Of a DNA stretch of 64,000 nt, positions 22,567 through 32,961 are shown in pieces. The DNA is from Bicyclus anynana (taxonomy: Eukaryota > Arthropoda > Insecta > Lepidoptera > Nymphalidae), in contig NC_069098.1 in assembly GCF_947172395.1 (NCBI RefSeq), forward strand, positions 179,001-243,000, in the 5' to 3' direction. The position numbers were made by a program, and so were the translations under genes. Position 1 is the stretch's first letter. The number at the start of each line of letters is the position of its first letter. A model generated the notes under the pieces. The model was not told the origin of the DNA. It saw nothing but the letters and a program-made list of their open reading frames with translations, and did no database searches.

Positions 22567-22700
22567 TAATATAAAAGTATTTAACACCATTAAATATTTA
22601 ACATATATCTTCTGTCGTTACACTACACAGAACAACTATAAAGATTCACAATACACACACTAAAGGGTTAAAAAGAGGTGTATTAGTTGGCTATTTATAA
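22567..22700. other. Spacer, nothing recognised
   Basis: AT-rich. Confidence 0.4.
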
Positions 22701-22704
22701 TAGG

Positions 22705-23010
22705 TATACTAGCAGACGCCACCGCGAGCAGTTTCATCCGCGTGGTTCCTGTAAGTTCCCGTAGGAATACGGGGATATAATATAGCCTATAGCACTCGGG
22801 ATTAGTGTAGCTCACAACAGTGAAAGAATTTGTTAAATCGGTTCAGTAGTTTCAGAGCCTATTCAATGCAAACAAACATATAAACATGAAATTCCTCTTT
22901 ATAATAATAATATAGATAAGACATGCGAAAATATAAATAGAAGAAGGTGAAATAAGGGTTGAAAGTATACATTTACACGTGGACGAAGTCGCGGGCGTCC
23001 GTTAGTCGTA
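22705..23010 (-). mobile_element. Helitron-like non-autonomous repeat pieces
   Basis: Starts 'actagcagacgccaccgcg', contains 'cgtaggaatacggggat', 'gaaagaatttgttaaatcgg' and 'aataataatatagat'. A second end fragment 'cgtggacgaagtcgcgggcg' (22978-22997) follows in the opposite sense, so at least two pieces abut. Confidence 0.6.
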
Positions 23011-23359
23011 TATTTATATATTTGCGGAGAACGCTCACCATATCGGAAAAGATGGAACTAAAATCGCCGAAAACTAAATCTTCCTCACTCTACTCCATGG
23101 AGAAGCAGTAGCTCATCAGAGGTTTATTGTAGGCAATGTTTGTCAAAGCCTTATTGTGTCCCAATTTCCTACTGAACAAGTATTTACTTACAAGATATAT
23201 TGTAACAGAATTGACCTGTCTCCTCGCTTCAGATATTAAATGGCTTCGGATCACGAACTTCCGGGTTGCATTCCCGGGTCCGGTTACGAAATATTGAGAT
23301 TTTCTTTATTTTATGAAATATGTAGGTAGTAAATGGAAAAAAAAGCTAGGAAAGGAAGG
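23011..23359. other. Intergenic, nothing recognised
   Basis: AT-rich, no gene. Confidence 0.4.
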
Positions 23360-23551
23360 CTACAAGTGAGGCGGCGTACGGCCAAGAGCCGTGGGATGCG
23401 AAGGAAACCATTTAGCAGGTTGTCTGTCACAAGCCACACATTCACGCAGCAGGATGCGTGCGCTCGGCGCCACTTCCTCCACATTGTCTCGCCACAATGC
23501 GGGCCATGTACCGGCTGGTGGGCGGGTACCTTCACCTGCGGGGAAACTCAT
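23360..23551 (-). CDS. Unrecognised GC-rich open frame, possible exon or TE remnant
   Basis: The minus strand reads without a stop for 63 codons (MSFPAGEGTR ... CVACDRQPAKW ... GRTPPHL) with G/C-rich third positions in AT-rich surroundings. A pyrimidine tract and CAG (TTTCCCCGCAG, at about 23535-23545) sit just upstream in minus sense and would be a usable acceptor, but using it favours a second open frame on the same strand. Two competing frames and no known domain make coding status doubtful. I do not recognise the protein. Confidence 0.15.
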   Translation of the reverse strand: MSFPAGEGTRPPAGTWPALWRDNVEEVAPSARILLRECVACDRQPAKWFPSHPTALGRTPPHL

Positions 23552-23994
23552 ACATATATGTACTATGTGGAGAATACCTACTTGATGTTATTATATTTGT
23601 ATATTACTAGAATTGCATCATTTCTCTAGTTATAAGTGTAGGTATGTGACTGCGGGTCACGAGTGGGGGGAGGTACTGAGCTTTTCTTACTTCTAAGAAA
23701 TCTGTTAAAAGGTTGTGTTACACCCAAGCCGTCGGTCCCGATCATTCTCTTTAGCTTCTCATGGATGTCTCCTCCTCTATTAGGAAAGAGGCCTAATAGT
23801 GGGCCGTTAAAAGAAGCTGTCTAATGAAGCTATACGATGATCATAATGTGTACCTACATCGTATAAATGCAATGTGTAAGAGAGCGTTCGCCGATCTGCC
23901 GTAAGTCGTGTCGTGCCGGCACACCAGTGACCAGTCGTAGGTATGTATATATGTTGGTGAAGTCACGATGTTCGTCGGCGAGCATTGTGTACGA
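23552..23994. other. Intergenic with LINE-tail trace
   Basis: The segment 23745-23850 ('aggcctaatagtgggccgtt' and following) looks like an RTE-type 3' tail. Nothing else is recognised. Confidence 0.4.
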
Positions 23995-24265
23995 CTGGGC
24001 TGATGAGAGGGGTTAGGCTAATAGTCCACCACCCTGGCCCAATGCGGATTGGCAGACGTCACACAAGTAGAGAATTTAAAAAATTCTAAGGTATGCAGGT
24101 TTCCTCACGATGTTTTTCTGATGTATGCAAAGGGACACGATAGGTATTTTATTTCATTTAATGCACATAAATGAAAAGTTGGAGGAGCAAGCTCCGGACT
24201 AGATTCGAACATACGTCCGACGAATTGAAGGCAGAGGTGATATCCACGGGGCTATCGCGGCTCTT
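23995..24265 (-). mobile_element. SINE family B, minus orientation, 3'-truncated
   Basis: Begins within the body ('gatgagaggggttaggctaa') and ends in the tRNA-like head ('ggggctatcgcggctc'). Confidence 0.8.
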
Positions 24266-24789
24266 TTGTGTTAGATATATCTTACATTTAATATACTTTG
24301 AAAATTCGTTTAATTATGCTCAGCGCATATCGCTAACACCAAAAGTTAACTAAAATTAATTATCGACCAAGTTTAAAAAACTCCCGGCTTAATTAAGAAG
24401 GTATTTACTTTTCAGCGAAGTTGTCGGAACTTCTGAAGGTGTAATGCCGTCGTTAGTGCGGGGGTGCGCGGGGGTACGAGGGGTGAGCGGGGCAGGTGCC
24501 CCGAGGGGGGGAGACCGCAACACGTTAATTGACGAGCTCTTGAAGCCTTCGCCTCACTCCCGATTGATTGAAAAAAGATTTTTATTTCCTCGGAGTCCTT
24601 TTTTACCATTTCTCTATTAATTTTGCTGCAGAAGGCGTTAAAGTCCTGTGATTCAATACGGTGGATTCATAATGTGACACCTATTCCCACTGTTGGACAA
24701 AATCTAACTAACTTGTTGAGTTTTCTTTGTACGACAAAATTGTCTATTTGGTCCGTAGTGTAGTAAGTCCTCATAGTGTACATACAACT
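24266..24789. other. Intergenic, nothing recognised
   Basis: AT-rich with a G-rich stretch at 24455-24515. No gene is supported. Confidence 0.4.
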
Positions 24790-25105
24790 GCCTCATTGGT
24801 CCCGTGGTTAGCTGTTTCAGCTACGGTCAATGAGGTCCAGGGTTCGAATCCCAGGTCAGGTCAATCAAAAAAAAAATCAAGTATATGGATTTTTCTTACA
24901 AAAAATTTTAATAGCAGCCTGGAGTTGAGAGTTGTTGGTGCAGGTACACCCCCGTGCCTCGGAGAGCACGTAAAGCCTGCGCCACGTCTTGCGTGTGATC
25001 TTTCACCGGTCGTGTCGGTCTGCCGTCCCGTCGGACTGTGAGAGTGGGGAATAGAGAGGCTTTAACTCTTCTTGCTCAAAATGTCCGCCGGTACCAAAAC
25101 GGCGA
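24790..25105 (+). mobile_element. SINE family C, plus orientation
   Basis: The tRNA-like head 'cctcattggtcccgtggtta' ... 'agggttcgaatcccaggtc' (A and B boxes clear) is followed by an A-rich linker, then a body with 'cagcctggagttg', 'acacccccgtgcctcggaga' and 'gtctgccgtcccgtcgg', ending near 'caaaacggcgatgtaac'. The inverted copy at about 58570-58915 shares all of these blocks. Confidence 0.8.
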
Positions 25106-25416
25106 TGTAACATTTTTTTTAAATTATTTCTTCTATTACCAACAAGCATACCAAATAACATAAAGCAATGCTTTAATTAGTCATGTAAAATTACTAAGTT
25201 TTTTTTAGATAAAGTTAATAGCCGGGTGGTTAGAATAAACCAGGGTTAGTGATCGGCATTCTCTTTTCACACGAATACAATCTACAAACAGTTGTTGCTG
25301 TTACAGTTGTGGCTACTTTAAAATTAGAGACTATTTCTGGCCATTCTGGGGCAGACTTCCATATCACATATGAATATGTCCTTCACAATGTTATATTATT
25401 ACTGTATAGGACGAGA
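25106..25416. other. Spacer before the LTR element
   Basis: AT-rich. 'agccgggtggttagaataaa' (25221-25240) resembles a LINE tail piece seen inverted at about 15990-16010. Confidence 0.4.
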
Positions 25417-25638
25417 TGGCCAAATAAAATCCGGTATCTTGAACTTAACTTTATTGGTGGTAATTACATATAAGTAACAAACAGAGACGCGTCTAATCGT
25501 GCCCAGTTAATAGGCCAGAATAAAACTATCAATTTATGACTTGCAAAAAATGCCAATAACCCCTGTCCAGAGACTTTACGCTGACGTGCAACCGCGTGAT
25601 TGCTCCATTATTTAAAACAGGCGTTTCGGTCGTAGACA
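25417..25638 (-). repeat. 3' LTR of the BEL/Pao element
   Basis: A 222 bp direct repeat identical, as far as I can align by eye, to 31373-31594. In element orientation it begins TGTCTACGACC and ends GGCCA, giving the usual TG...CA termini. It is preceded in element sense by a purine-rich tract (25639-25650). Confidence 0.95.
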
Positions 25639-25650
25639 TGCCCCCGGGCG
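25639..25650 (-). other. Polypurine tract of the BEL/Pao element
   Basis: On the minus strand CGCCCGGGGGCA abuts the TG of the 3' LTR, where the plus-strand primer is expected. Confidence 0.6.
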
Positions 25651-25674
25651 TTGATGTCTTGACATTCAACCAAC

Positions 25675-28600
25675 TCAAACAGTATCACTGATGGGCAGTG
25701 GGCAAATTCTGCTGAAGGATCGCTTTATGACTCCAGTGGATGTCTTCACATCTGCAACTCTTGCGACATTATCCTTCCCAGGGTACAGTGCTACTATTCG
25801 CCCCAGTTTCCACTTCAACGGAGGTAAATGATCTTCCTTTAAAAGAACCAATGAGTTGATTTGCATTGGCTGAGTCGGAACCTGCCATTTAGTACGGATT
25901 TGCAGCTCCGACACGTACTCTTTGGTCCACCGTGCCCAAAAATGCTGTCGAAGTTGCTCAATTCGATGATAGCGGCTGAGATGATTGGTTTTGATCTCTT
26001 GGTAATCCTTGACTGGAAGTCCAGTGAGGGGTCGTCCAATTAAAAAGTGTCCAGGAGTTAATGCCGTGAAATCATCAGGATCCGACGAAAGTGGAGTGAG
26101 TGGCCGAGAATTTAATATCGCTTCTATTTGGGTTAAAACAGTATACAACTCGTCAAAGGTAAAATTACAATTTCCTAGCACTCTATATAAATGGAACTTA
26201 ACAGATTTCACTCCCGCCTCCCAAATACCACCAAAATGAGGCGAATAAGCAGGAATAAAATGGAAATCAATTCCTTCATTTGCGAAATCGCTAGATAATG
26301 AGCTAGAGTTATCCTGTAAGAATCGTGCTAGATCATTGTACGCTCCAATAAATGACTTTCCATTATCTGAGGACAGATGGCGCGGTTTTCCGCGGCGCGA
26401 GATGAACTTTTTGATGGTTGATATGTAACTGTTGCTGGTTAAGTCACTTACTAATTCTAAATGAATGGCTTTAGTAGTGAGACATATAAAAATCGCAATA
26501 TACACCTTTAAGATACGACATCCACGTCCCTGACGACTAGCTGACGAAATTGGGCCCGCGTAGTCAATGCCAACGGATTCAAAGGGGAAACCCCCGGGCG
26601 TGAGGCGCTGCTGCGGTAGATTGCCCATAATAGGAGCTACAACCTTTCCCTTCATTCGAGTGCATTTAATGCAGCGGCGATAAATTGCCTTTGCTAAATT
26701 TCGACCACCGATGGGCCAATAGACATCCCTAATTGAAGCTAACAATAGTTGAGGCCCGGCATGCATGAGCTTCGTATGTTCATGTTCAAATAATAATTTT
26801 GTAAATCGATGTGTGGACTGTAATATTAAAGGATACTTTTTATCATACGAAAATTCAGAATTTCCTAAACGACCTCCGACCCTAAGCAAATTGTTTTCAT
26901 CTAAAAATGCGTTGAATTTAATTAATGCACTCTTTTTAGGTAAAGATTTCTTTTGTATTAACGTCTCATATTCAGGAAACGATTCCCTTTGAACCATGCT
27001 AACAATTACGCGCAATGACTTACTCAATTCGGTGTCGGTTAGGAAGTCGGTTTTTGAACGCCTACCCTTACATGCTTCAATAAATCGTAACATATAAGCT
27101 ACGGTACGCTTGAGCCTATTAAATTTAGAAAAGCGGTCAAAATTTATGAGATTAATGATATCTGAAGAAGTATCAGATTTTGCTAAACACGATATTTCCA
27201 TACGCGTTTCAGGTAGCGATTCGGAATTTATTACTGTGGAAGGCCACCGGGGTTCCGGTTCCTTTAAAAAGCTTGAGCCTGACCACCACATATCAAGAGA
27301 CTCGAGAGCGCCAACGCTTACTCCGCGTGATACATAATCCGCTGGGTTATCCTCGGAGGAAACGTGTCGCCACGTACAATTAGTGGTTCTATCTAAGATG
27401 TCACCAACACGATTGCGAACAAATGTGTTTAATTTACACGGTAACATCTTCAACCAGCCTAATACGATTGTGGAATCAGTCCAGATTACAGTCCGTGTAG
27501 CCTGAACTCTTAACGAGCTAGTAACCTTTTCATAAAGTTTGGCAGCGACCTGAGCACCACATAATTCAAGCCTAGGAATAGTGGTGGCTTTAATAGGCCC
27601 TACCCTACTCTTAGCGCATAATAAGCGAACTAAAATCTTTCCGTGACTATCTACGCTACGAACGTAAAAACAGGCACCATATGCTTGTTCGGAAGCGTCA
27701 GAGAAAATATGAAATTCTAATTGCACGAAAGATTGTATTAACACGCAGCGCGGTACGCGTAAATTATTTAAAACATTTAAATTTTTACTGATATCCAACC
27801 AATTTTTATGGACTGTCGAAGGTAAAGAATCATCCCACGACAAATTCTGTAACCATAAACTTTGTAACAACATTTTAAATTTTATAATAACCGGGGAGGC
27901 TAGTCCTAACGGATCGAATATCTGGGAAACTACAGAAAGAATTTCGCGTTTGGAGTTTCCTTCAAACTTTGATGCACTAATCGGAAAATAAAGCTGATCC
28001 GATTCCGGATACCAACCTAAACCTAAGGTTTTACTTGGTTCAATACCGCCTATGTTCAGATCATGCGAGGACTTAGTGAACTCTGATACTAATTGTGGAT
28101 CATTAGATTTCCACTTTCTAAGTGGTAACTGAGCTGAAGCGAGTGTGGCTGAGACTTTATTACGTATTTCAAGCACGGTGCTTAGGTCGTCTCCGCCTGT
28201 CAGTAAGTCATCGACATAAAAATCGTGCAGAATGACCTCAGCAATCCGTTTGTCATCGCATTCAAGTCCTAACTGCTTAAGACATCTAGTAGCGAGAAAT
28301 GGTGCGCTAGCAGTACCGTACGTTACGGTATTAAGCTCAAACGCCTTAAGCGGTTCGGCAGGATCATCGCGCCAAACAATTCGCTGTAAATGCCTATCAC
28401 TAGGATGCACAAGTATCTGACGGTACATCTTTTCTACGTCAGCTATAATGATGTACTTGTGCTGCCTAAATCTTAATAGAATGGATAACAGATCATCCTG
28501 TACCGTTGGACCCACCATTTGAATACTGTTAAAAGTTGCATTGTTAGTTTTGCTTGAAAAGCTTGCATTAAATACCACCCTCAATTTAGATCCACGTAAA

Positions 28601-30912
28601 ATGCCATGATGCGGTATAAAGTTAGCATTGCATTCCGATACTAACTCACATTCAGACATATGCCCTAGTGTCTGATATTCCGACATAAATTCGCGGTACA
28701 TCTTACAAAGTATCGGTTCTTTAAGAAGTTTACGTTCCAGAGAAATAAAACACTGCTTAGCTCGAAATAAAGTATCGCTTAAAACAGTAGAATCATATTT
28801 TAACGGTATTCTTACCTGAAAGCGACCATCCGATAAGCGCGAGGTATATTTTGTAAAGTGTTCCTCACATAACTTTTGCTCTGATGAGAGAATAGAACGG
28901 TTATTTAAATTATTTACTTCTTCTAAAGTCCAAAAACGAGCTAGTTGATTTTGAATATTATCATTCGACATATCACTAGTCGAGTCGGTGTTTACAAAAT
29001 TACACCGAATGGGGTTAGATACCGATAACGGTAATAACTTCATTGGGCCAGATACTATCCAACCTAGCTTAGTCTCACAAAGTGTAGGTTGATCCCTACC
29101 TAAATTAATTCTTTGCGATCCTAGAATGTCCCAAAAAACATCAGCACCTATGATCAAGTCGACTGACGACGGCGAATGAAAATGAGGATCCGCTAAACAA
29201 ACGTCAGTAGGTATATTAAGACTTGACACGTCGAGAGGCCGACAAGGTACATTATCTGTTAAAGACGGCAAAATGAAACAGTTTAAATTAATTGAAAATT
29301 GTTCATTTAATGACTTCATGTGTAGGTGACACATTTTATTTATTGGCGATGTGACATTATTTATACCTAGCACACGTCGATCGATGTGATCGTAAGGCAA
29401 ATTTAACAAACGAAACATTTTGTCTGATAACAGACATGATGTGCTACCGGAATCCAAAACAGCGCGACCGATATGTTCGCGATTGTTCGAATCGTACAAT
29501 TTAACTAGCGCAGTCGATAATAAAACGTCTCCGCGGCGTCTAGTTCCTACTTGACTCGCGGAAGACACGCTCGCCGATAATGTTAAATTGTTAATTGGAT
29601 TGCCGGCGGACGGAGTCGCGCTGATGATACTACTGTCAACGCGCTCAGCAGGCACAGCAGGTTTCAGTTTGTCTGCAACACAGACCAAAAAGGAATGTCT
29701 CCGTTTACAAAATTTGCAACCTGGCTTTTTGCACCGATTGGCAAAGTGAGAGCGACTAAGACAAACAAAACAGACCTTTAATGTAGGTAATAGTCGCAAA
29801 CGCGCTTCGTTACTTAAAGCTAAAAATTGAGAGCAACTATTTAGTTTGTGATCGCCACTGCACTTTGGACACGAATCTGTCGAATCTGTGGGTTTACTAT
29901 TAACTATAAAATTACTATTAATATGATTACCATTATTCGTGGAAACAAATGTTTTTAGTTTGGGTTGTTTAGATGGTTGTTGCGTATGACGTGAAAATTC
30001 AATTGTCTCAAGTACATTTATACGTAACTTCATAAAGTCAAAAAAGTGTCGTAGCTCAATTTTGTGTTCCTGATCCAAACGACCTTTGTACTCTTCCCAT
30101 TCACGGTACGTTTTACTGTCTAATTTATTAGAGACCATGTGAATGAGAAGAGTATCCCATTGTTGGACAGGCTCACCTAATGAACCAAGAGCACGAAGGT
30201 TTTTATTTAGATGGTCCAATATATTTTTTAAGGTTGCCGCGGACTCCCGTGTGACCGGGTCGATGTTAAAAAGAGCCGAAACATGATTTTGTATTAACAA
30301 TCGTTTATTGTCGAACCGGTCACACAAGAGGTTCCAAGCTACTTGATAGTTATTAGATGTACACTCCATGGACTGAATGACCACAGCAGCGGACCCCTCT
30401 AACGACGTACGCAGGTAGTGAAATTTGTTCACTTCGTCTATAGACTCGTTATTGTGGATGAGGCTAGTAAAGGTGTCGCGAAACTCGAGCCAACTATTAT
30501 ATGTACCACTAAACGTAGGTAGCTGTATAGTAGGTAACTTAACTGGCGGTCTGTTACCAGTCCGTAGACTGCATTCACTCGGAAGCGGCACTTGTGACCT
30601 CTTATAATTAGAATAAATGTCTTGTGCTTTGCTGAGTATACTATAATAACGAGATTCAAACTCGTCTCTTTCAAGTAATTGCGAATCCATGTTGTCCGCA
30701 ATACACTCTAATCGAGTTTGAGTCTCATCAAATTGGGCGTACAATAATTCCAGCTTACCAATTCTCAATTCCAACTCATTCGCTTCCTTGGACGACAACT
30801 GTGTTGTTTTATTTTCAAGTAACTGCACAAACCCGGAGAATATGGTAATTCTACCTTTAAAGCTACTTCTCTTTTTAGTTAACTCAGCAAATTCCTTATT
30901 ATTTTCGGTCAT
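25675..30912 (-). CDS. BEL/Pao retrotransposon Gag-Pol polyprotein, intact
   Basis: A single 1745-residue open frame. In order: N-terminal coiled-coil-like region (1-120); Gag domain of the DUF1759 type (about 125-270, LPTIQLPTFSGTYNSWLEF); zinc knuckles at C348-C360 (CX2CX3HX4C) and C381-C394 (CX2CX4HX4C) plus a further Cys/His cluster to about 415; aspartic protease of the DUF1758 type with DSGS, D487; reverse transcriptase with D825 (IIADVEKMYRQ) and YVDD at 899-902; RNase H starting near FSDAS, D1072; H2C2-type zinc site with C1414/C1417; DDE integrase with D1450, D1516 and E1565; and a DUF5641-like C-terminal domain (about 1650-1740). This order (RT, RNase H, integrase, all fused to Gag) is that of BEL/Pao elements. 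No envelope gene is present. All catalytic residues I can check are intact and there is no stop or frameshift. The start is the first ATG of the frame, about 460 bp inside the 5' LTR. Shorter open frames inside it are shadows. Confidence 0.97.
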   Translation of the reverse strand: MTENNKEFAELTKKRSSFKGRITIFSGFVQLLENKTTQLSSKEANELELRIGKLELLYAQFDETQTRLECIADNMDSQLLERDEFESRYYSILSKAQDIYSNYKRSQVPLPSECSLRTGNRPPVKLPTIQLPTFSGTYNSWLEFRDTFTSLIHNNESIDEVNKFHYLRTSLEGSAAVVIQSMECTSNNYQVAWNLLCDRFDNKRLLIQNHVSALFNIDPVTRESAATLKNILDHLNKNLRALGSLGEPVQQWDTLLIHMVSNKLDSKTYREWEEYKGRLDQEHKIELRHFFDFMKLRINVLETIEFSRHTQQPSKQPKLKTFVSTNNGNHINSNFIVNSKPTDSTDSCPKCSGDHKLNSCSQFLALSNEARLRLLPTLKVCFVCLSRSHFANRCKKPGCKFCKRRHSFLVCVADKLKPAVPAERVDSSIISATPSAGNPINNLTLSASVSSASQVGTRRRGDVLLSTALVKLYDSNNREHIGRAVLDSGSTSCLLSDKMFRLLNLPYDHIDRRVLGINNVTSPINKMCHLHMKSLNEQFSINLNCFILPSLTDNVPCRPLDVSSLNIPTDVCLADPHFHSPSSVDLIIGADVFWDILGSQRINLGRDQPTLCETKLGWIVSGPMKLLPLSVSNPIRCNFVNTDSTSDMSNDNIQNQLARFWTLEEVNNLNNRSILSSEQKLCEEHFTKYTSRLSDGRFQVRIPLKYDSTVLSDTLFRAKQCFISLERKLLKEPILCKMYREFMSEYQTLGHMSECELVSECNANFIPHHGILRGSKLRVVFNASFSSKTNNATFNSIQMVGPTVQDDLLSILLRFRQHKYIIIADVEKMYRQILVHPSDRHLQRIVWRDDPAEPLKAFELNTVTYGTASAPFLATRCLKQLGLECDDKRIAEVILHDFYVDDLLTGGDDLSTVLEIRNKVSATLASAQLPLRKWKSNDPQLVSEFTKSSHDLNIGGIEPSKTLGLGWYPESDQLYFPISASKFEGNSKREILSVVSQIFDPLGLASPVIIKFKMLLQSLWLQNLSWDDSLPSTVHKNWLDISKNLNVLNNLRVPRCVLIQSFVQLEFHIFSDASEQAYGACFYVRSVDSHGKILVRLLCAKSRVGPIKATTIPRLELCGAQVAAKLYEKVTSSLRVQATRTVIWTDSTIVLGWLKMLPCKLNTFVRNRVGDILDRTTNCTWRHVSSEDNPADYVSRGVSVGALESLDMWWSGSSFLKEPEPRWPSTVINSESLPETRMEISCLAKSDTSSDIINLINFDRFSKFNRLKRTVAYMLRFIEACKGRRSKTDFLTDTELSKSLRVIVSMVQRESFPEYETLIQKKSLPKKSALIKFNAFLDENNLLRVGGRLGNSEFSYDKKYPLILQSTHRFTKLLFEHEHTKLMHAGPQLLLASIRDVYWPIGGRNLAKAIYRRCIKCTRMKGKVVAPIMGNLPQQRLTPGGFPFESVGIDYAGPISSASRQGRGCRILKVYIAIFICLTTKAIHLELVSDLTSNSYISTIKKFISRRGKPRHLSSDNGKSFIGAYNDLARFLQDNSSSLSSDFANEGIDFHFIPAYSPHFGGIWEAGVKSVKFHLYRVLGNCNFTFDELYTVLTQIEAILNSRPLTPLSSDPDDFTALTPGHFLIGRPLTGLPVKDYQEIKTNHLSRYHRIEQLRQHFWARWTKEYVSELQIRTKWQVPTQPMQINSLVLLKEDHLPPLKWKLGRIVALYPGKDNVARVADVKTSTGVIKRSFSRICPLPISDTV

Positions 30913-31372
30913 TTTGGAAGACGGTGAGTGATAAACCTATCAGGTATTTAGTTTCTGTAAACACAAATAAAACATTAAAAATACCTAATACAAAACCTAT
31001 GTTGCAATACTTATCAAATTACAGCAGGTACACAATACGAATTAAATCTACTGCACTAAGTACTTATACTACTTTACTATTCAAACAAAAAAGTACAAAT
31101 AATTTATACTACTTTACTATTCAAACTACTTTTATTACTTGTAATATGATTCTATAACAACATAAGAAACAATAAGACATATAATTTGAATACTATAAAA
31201 CACTTAATAATTCGCTAACAACCTAATAAAATGTTAGAACAAAGAATACAACCAGTTCAAATTCCAAGTACGCACGGGCACATCTCACTCCACTATGTAT
31301 TTTCTTTATTCCATTTCCTTCTGGATGCAAACAAATATATCCGTCCGAAGCTGACCATGTATATGTACCAGA
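30913..31372 (-). other. 5' leader of the BEL/Pao element
   Basis: AT-rich untranslated leader between the 5' LTR and the polyprotein start. Immediately inside the LTR the minus strand reads TCTGGTACATATACATGG, where a primer binding site beginning TGG would be expected; I cannot name the tRNA. The 20 bp 'tactactttactattcaaac' occurs twice (about 31066 and 31109), a 44 bp-spaced direct repeat. Confidence 0.6.
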
Positions 31373-31594
31373 TGGCCAAATAAAATCCGGTATCTTGAAC
31401 TTAACTTTATTGGTGGTAATTACATATAAGTAACAAACAGAGACGCGTCTAATCGTGCCCAGTTAATAGGCCAGAATAAAACTATCAATTTATGACTTGC
31501 AAAAAATGCCAATAACCCCTGTCCAGAGACTTTACGCTGACGTGCAACCGCGTGATTGCTCCATTATTTAAAACAGGCGTTTCGGTCGTAGACA
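31373..31594 (-). repeat. 5' LTR of the BEL/Pao element
   Basis: 222 bp, identical to the 3' LTR at 25417-25638. The bases outside the two LTRs (GACGAGA on the left, ATTACAT on the right) are not a direct repeat, so no target-site duplication can be shown. Confidence 0.95.
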
Positions 31595-31766
31595 ATTACA
31601 TAATGACAAAATCAAGAATGTCATAAAACTAAGTTTAGCAAAGGGATCAAAATTATCTACAAACTTTCACGTTTATATATATATATTAAGTAGGTTGTTA
31701 CAGTTTTGTTTACTTTAAAAAATACATAATTATTGAAATACATACACACAATACAAGGAATAAAGG
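31595..31766. other. Spacer between LTR and MITE
   Basis: AT-rich with a short (TA)n at 31675-31686. Confidence 0.4.
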
Positions 31767-31768
31767 TA

Positions 31769-32245
31769 CTGTTACACATGCTCTAAAAGAGCATGCTAAA
31801 AACGTGGTATTAAGTATGCTCCATACGAGCATGCTTATCATCAGTTTACATTTGCTAGCAATAAGCATGCTATTTTTAAGTACTTATGCTTCTGAATAAG
31901 CATGCTCAAAGCAAACATTCCAATTACACATGCTAATTTGTATCTATCGCTCTCTGTCTATTGTATCGTGTTAGACAGGGAGAAAAGAAGGTGAAGAGAA
32001 TAAGAATAGCAATGCTGATCGACTAGCATAGATACTCAATAAGCAAACCTGTTGAAACGCGCTAAAAGCACGCCCCCTTCCACCCGCGCAGCAAGTAGCA
32101 TGCTAATTAATCACATGTCTGTTGATTCTTGAGCAAGCTCGAAATAAGCATGCTCATTATTAGTAATATTGTGATATACATGCTAATAAGTAGCAACTGC
32201 TCAATAGTAGCATGCTATCGTGCTTGAAATGAGCATGTGTAACAG
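31769..32245. mobile_element. MITE family M3 with repeated GCATGC sites
   Basis: A 477 bp element bounded by perfect inverted repeats CTGTTACACATGCTC (31769-31783) and its complement (32231-32245), each flanked by TA, which suggests a TA target-site duplication. The palindrome GCATGC occurs at least seven times, mostly as AGCATGCT, along with several single ACATGC/CATGCT half-forms concentrated towards both ends. There is no open frame of note, so it must move with a transposase supplied elsewhere. Superfamily is undetermined. Confidence 0.85.
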
Positions 32246-32960
32246 TAGCTTGATTTTGAAATTCGCCGGAAATGTCCGACGAGTTTCAAAATCATCGATC
32301 ATCGATAAAAGACATGTAAATGGAGCCATCATCCTTCTTTAATTCTTAGCCGTGGTTCTAGGTAGTATAAGTTCTTTCAATTATTTAGTTATACTGTTTG
32401 ATACGTTCTTTGACACTGGTTGTAACAAGTTGACAAATTAATTTCTAATAAGGATATCAAATGTTATAATTACTGAACGGGTGTTACGTTAAACGAGCCA
32501 TTGATTAATTAAAACTTTTCGAATGAAGTATCCAAACAACTTATGATACAATGAAATTGATGCCACCTACAGTACAGACTACAAGTGATTTAGATTATGT
32601 AATAAGAAGCAAGTGAGGGATAAGAAATGAACATGAGAATTACATTTTTATAACAAAGCTTTAATTATGAAAGTAAAAGAAAAATACGAAAATGTTAAAT
32701 ATAATAGAAACAATCCATCATTATACTTTTGCCCTTGGACCTAGATATACTAAATGTTGTATGTATACACACTCTCCTTTTTTCCAGTTTTCAAAAATGT
32801 AGTAAAGGAATGAAACTTGACTGTATCAAAAGTTTGAGTGTGTATGCTACTAACTGTTGAAGACCTCACGGGGAGACAATCCCAACTTCAGCATCAGTTC
32901 ATTGTACCGATACATAGTTCATAATCAAATATCAAAATAGAACGAATACCTCTTTGACAA
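32246..32960. other. AT-rich intergenic, nothing recognised
   Basis: No gene or repeat could be named. Confidence 0.45.
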
Positions 32961-32961
32961 T

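Noticed and set aside
24790..24865. Possible tRNA gene with clear A and B boxes
   Set aside because: It is the head of SINE family C: it continues into a body shared with the copy at 58570-58915, and the cloverleaf is imperfect. The same holds for the heads at 32965, 39110 and 51290.
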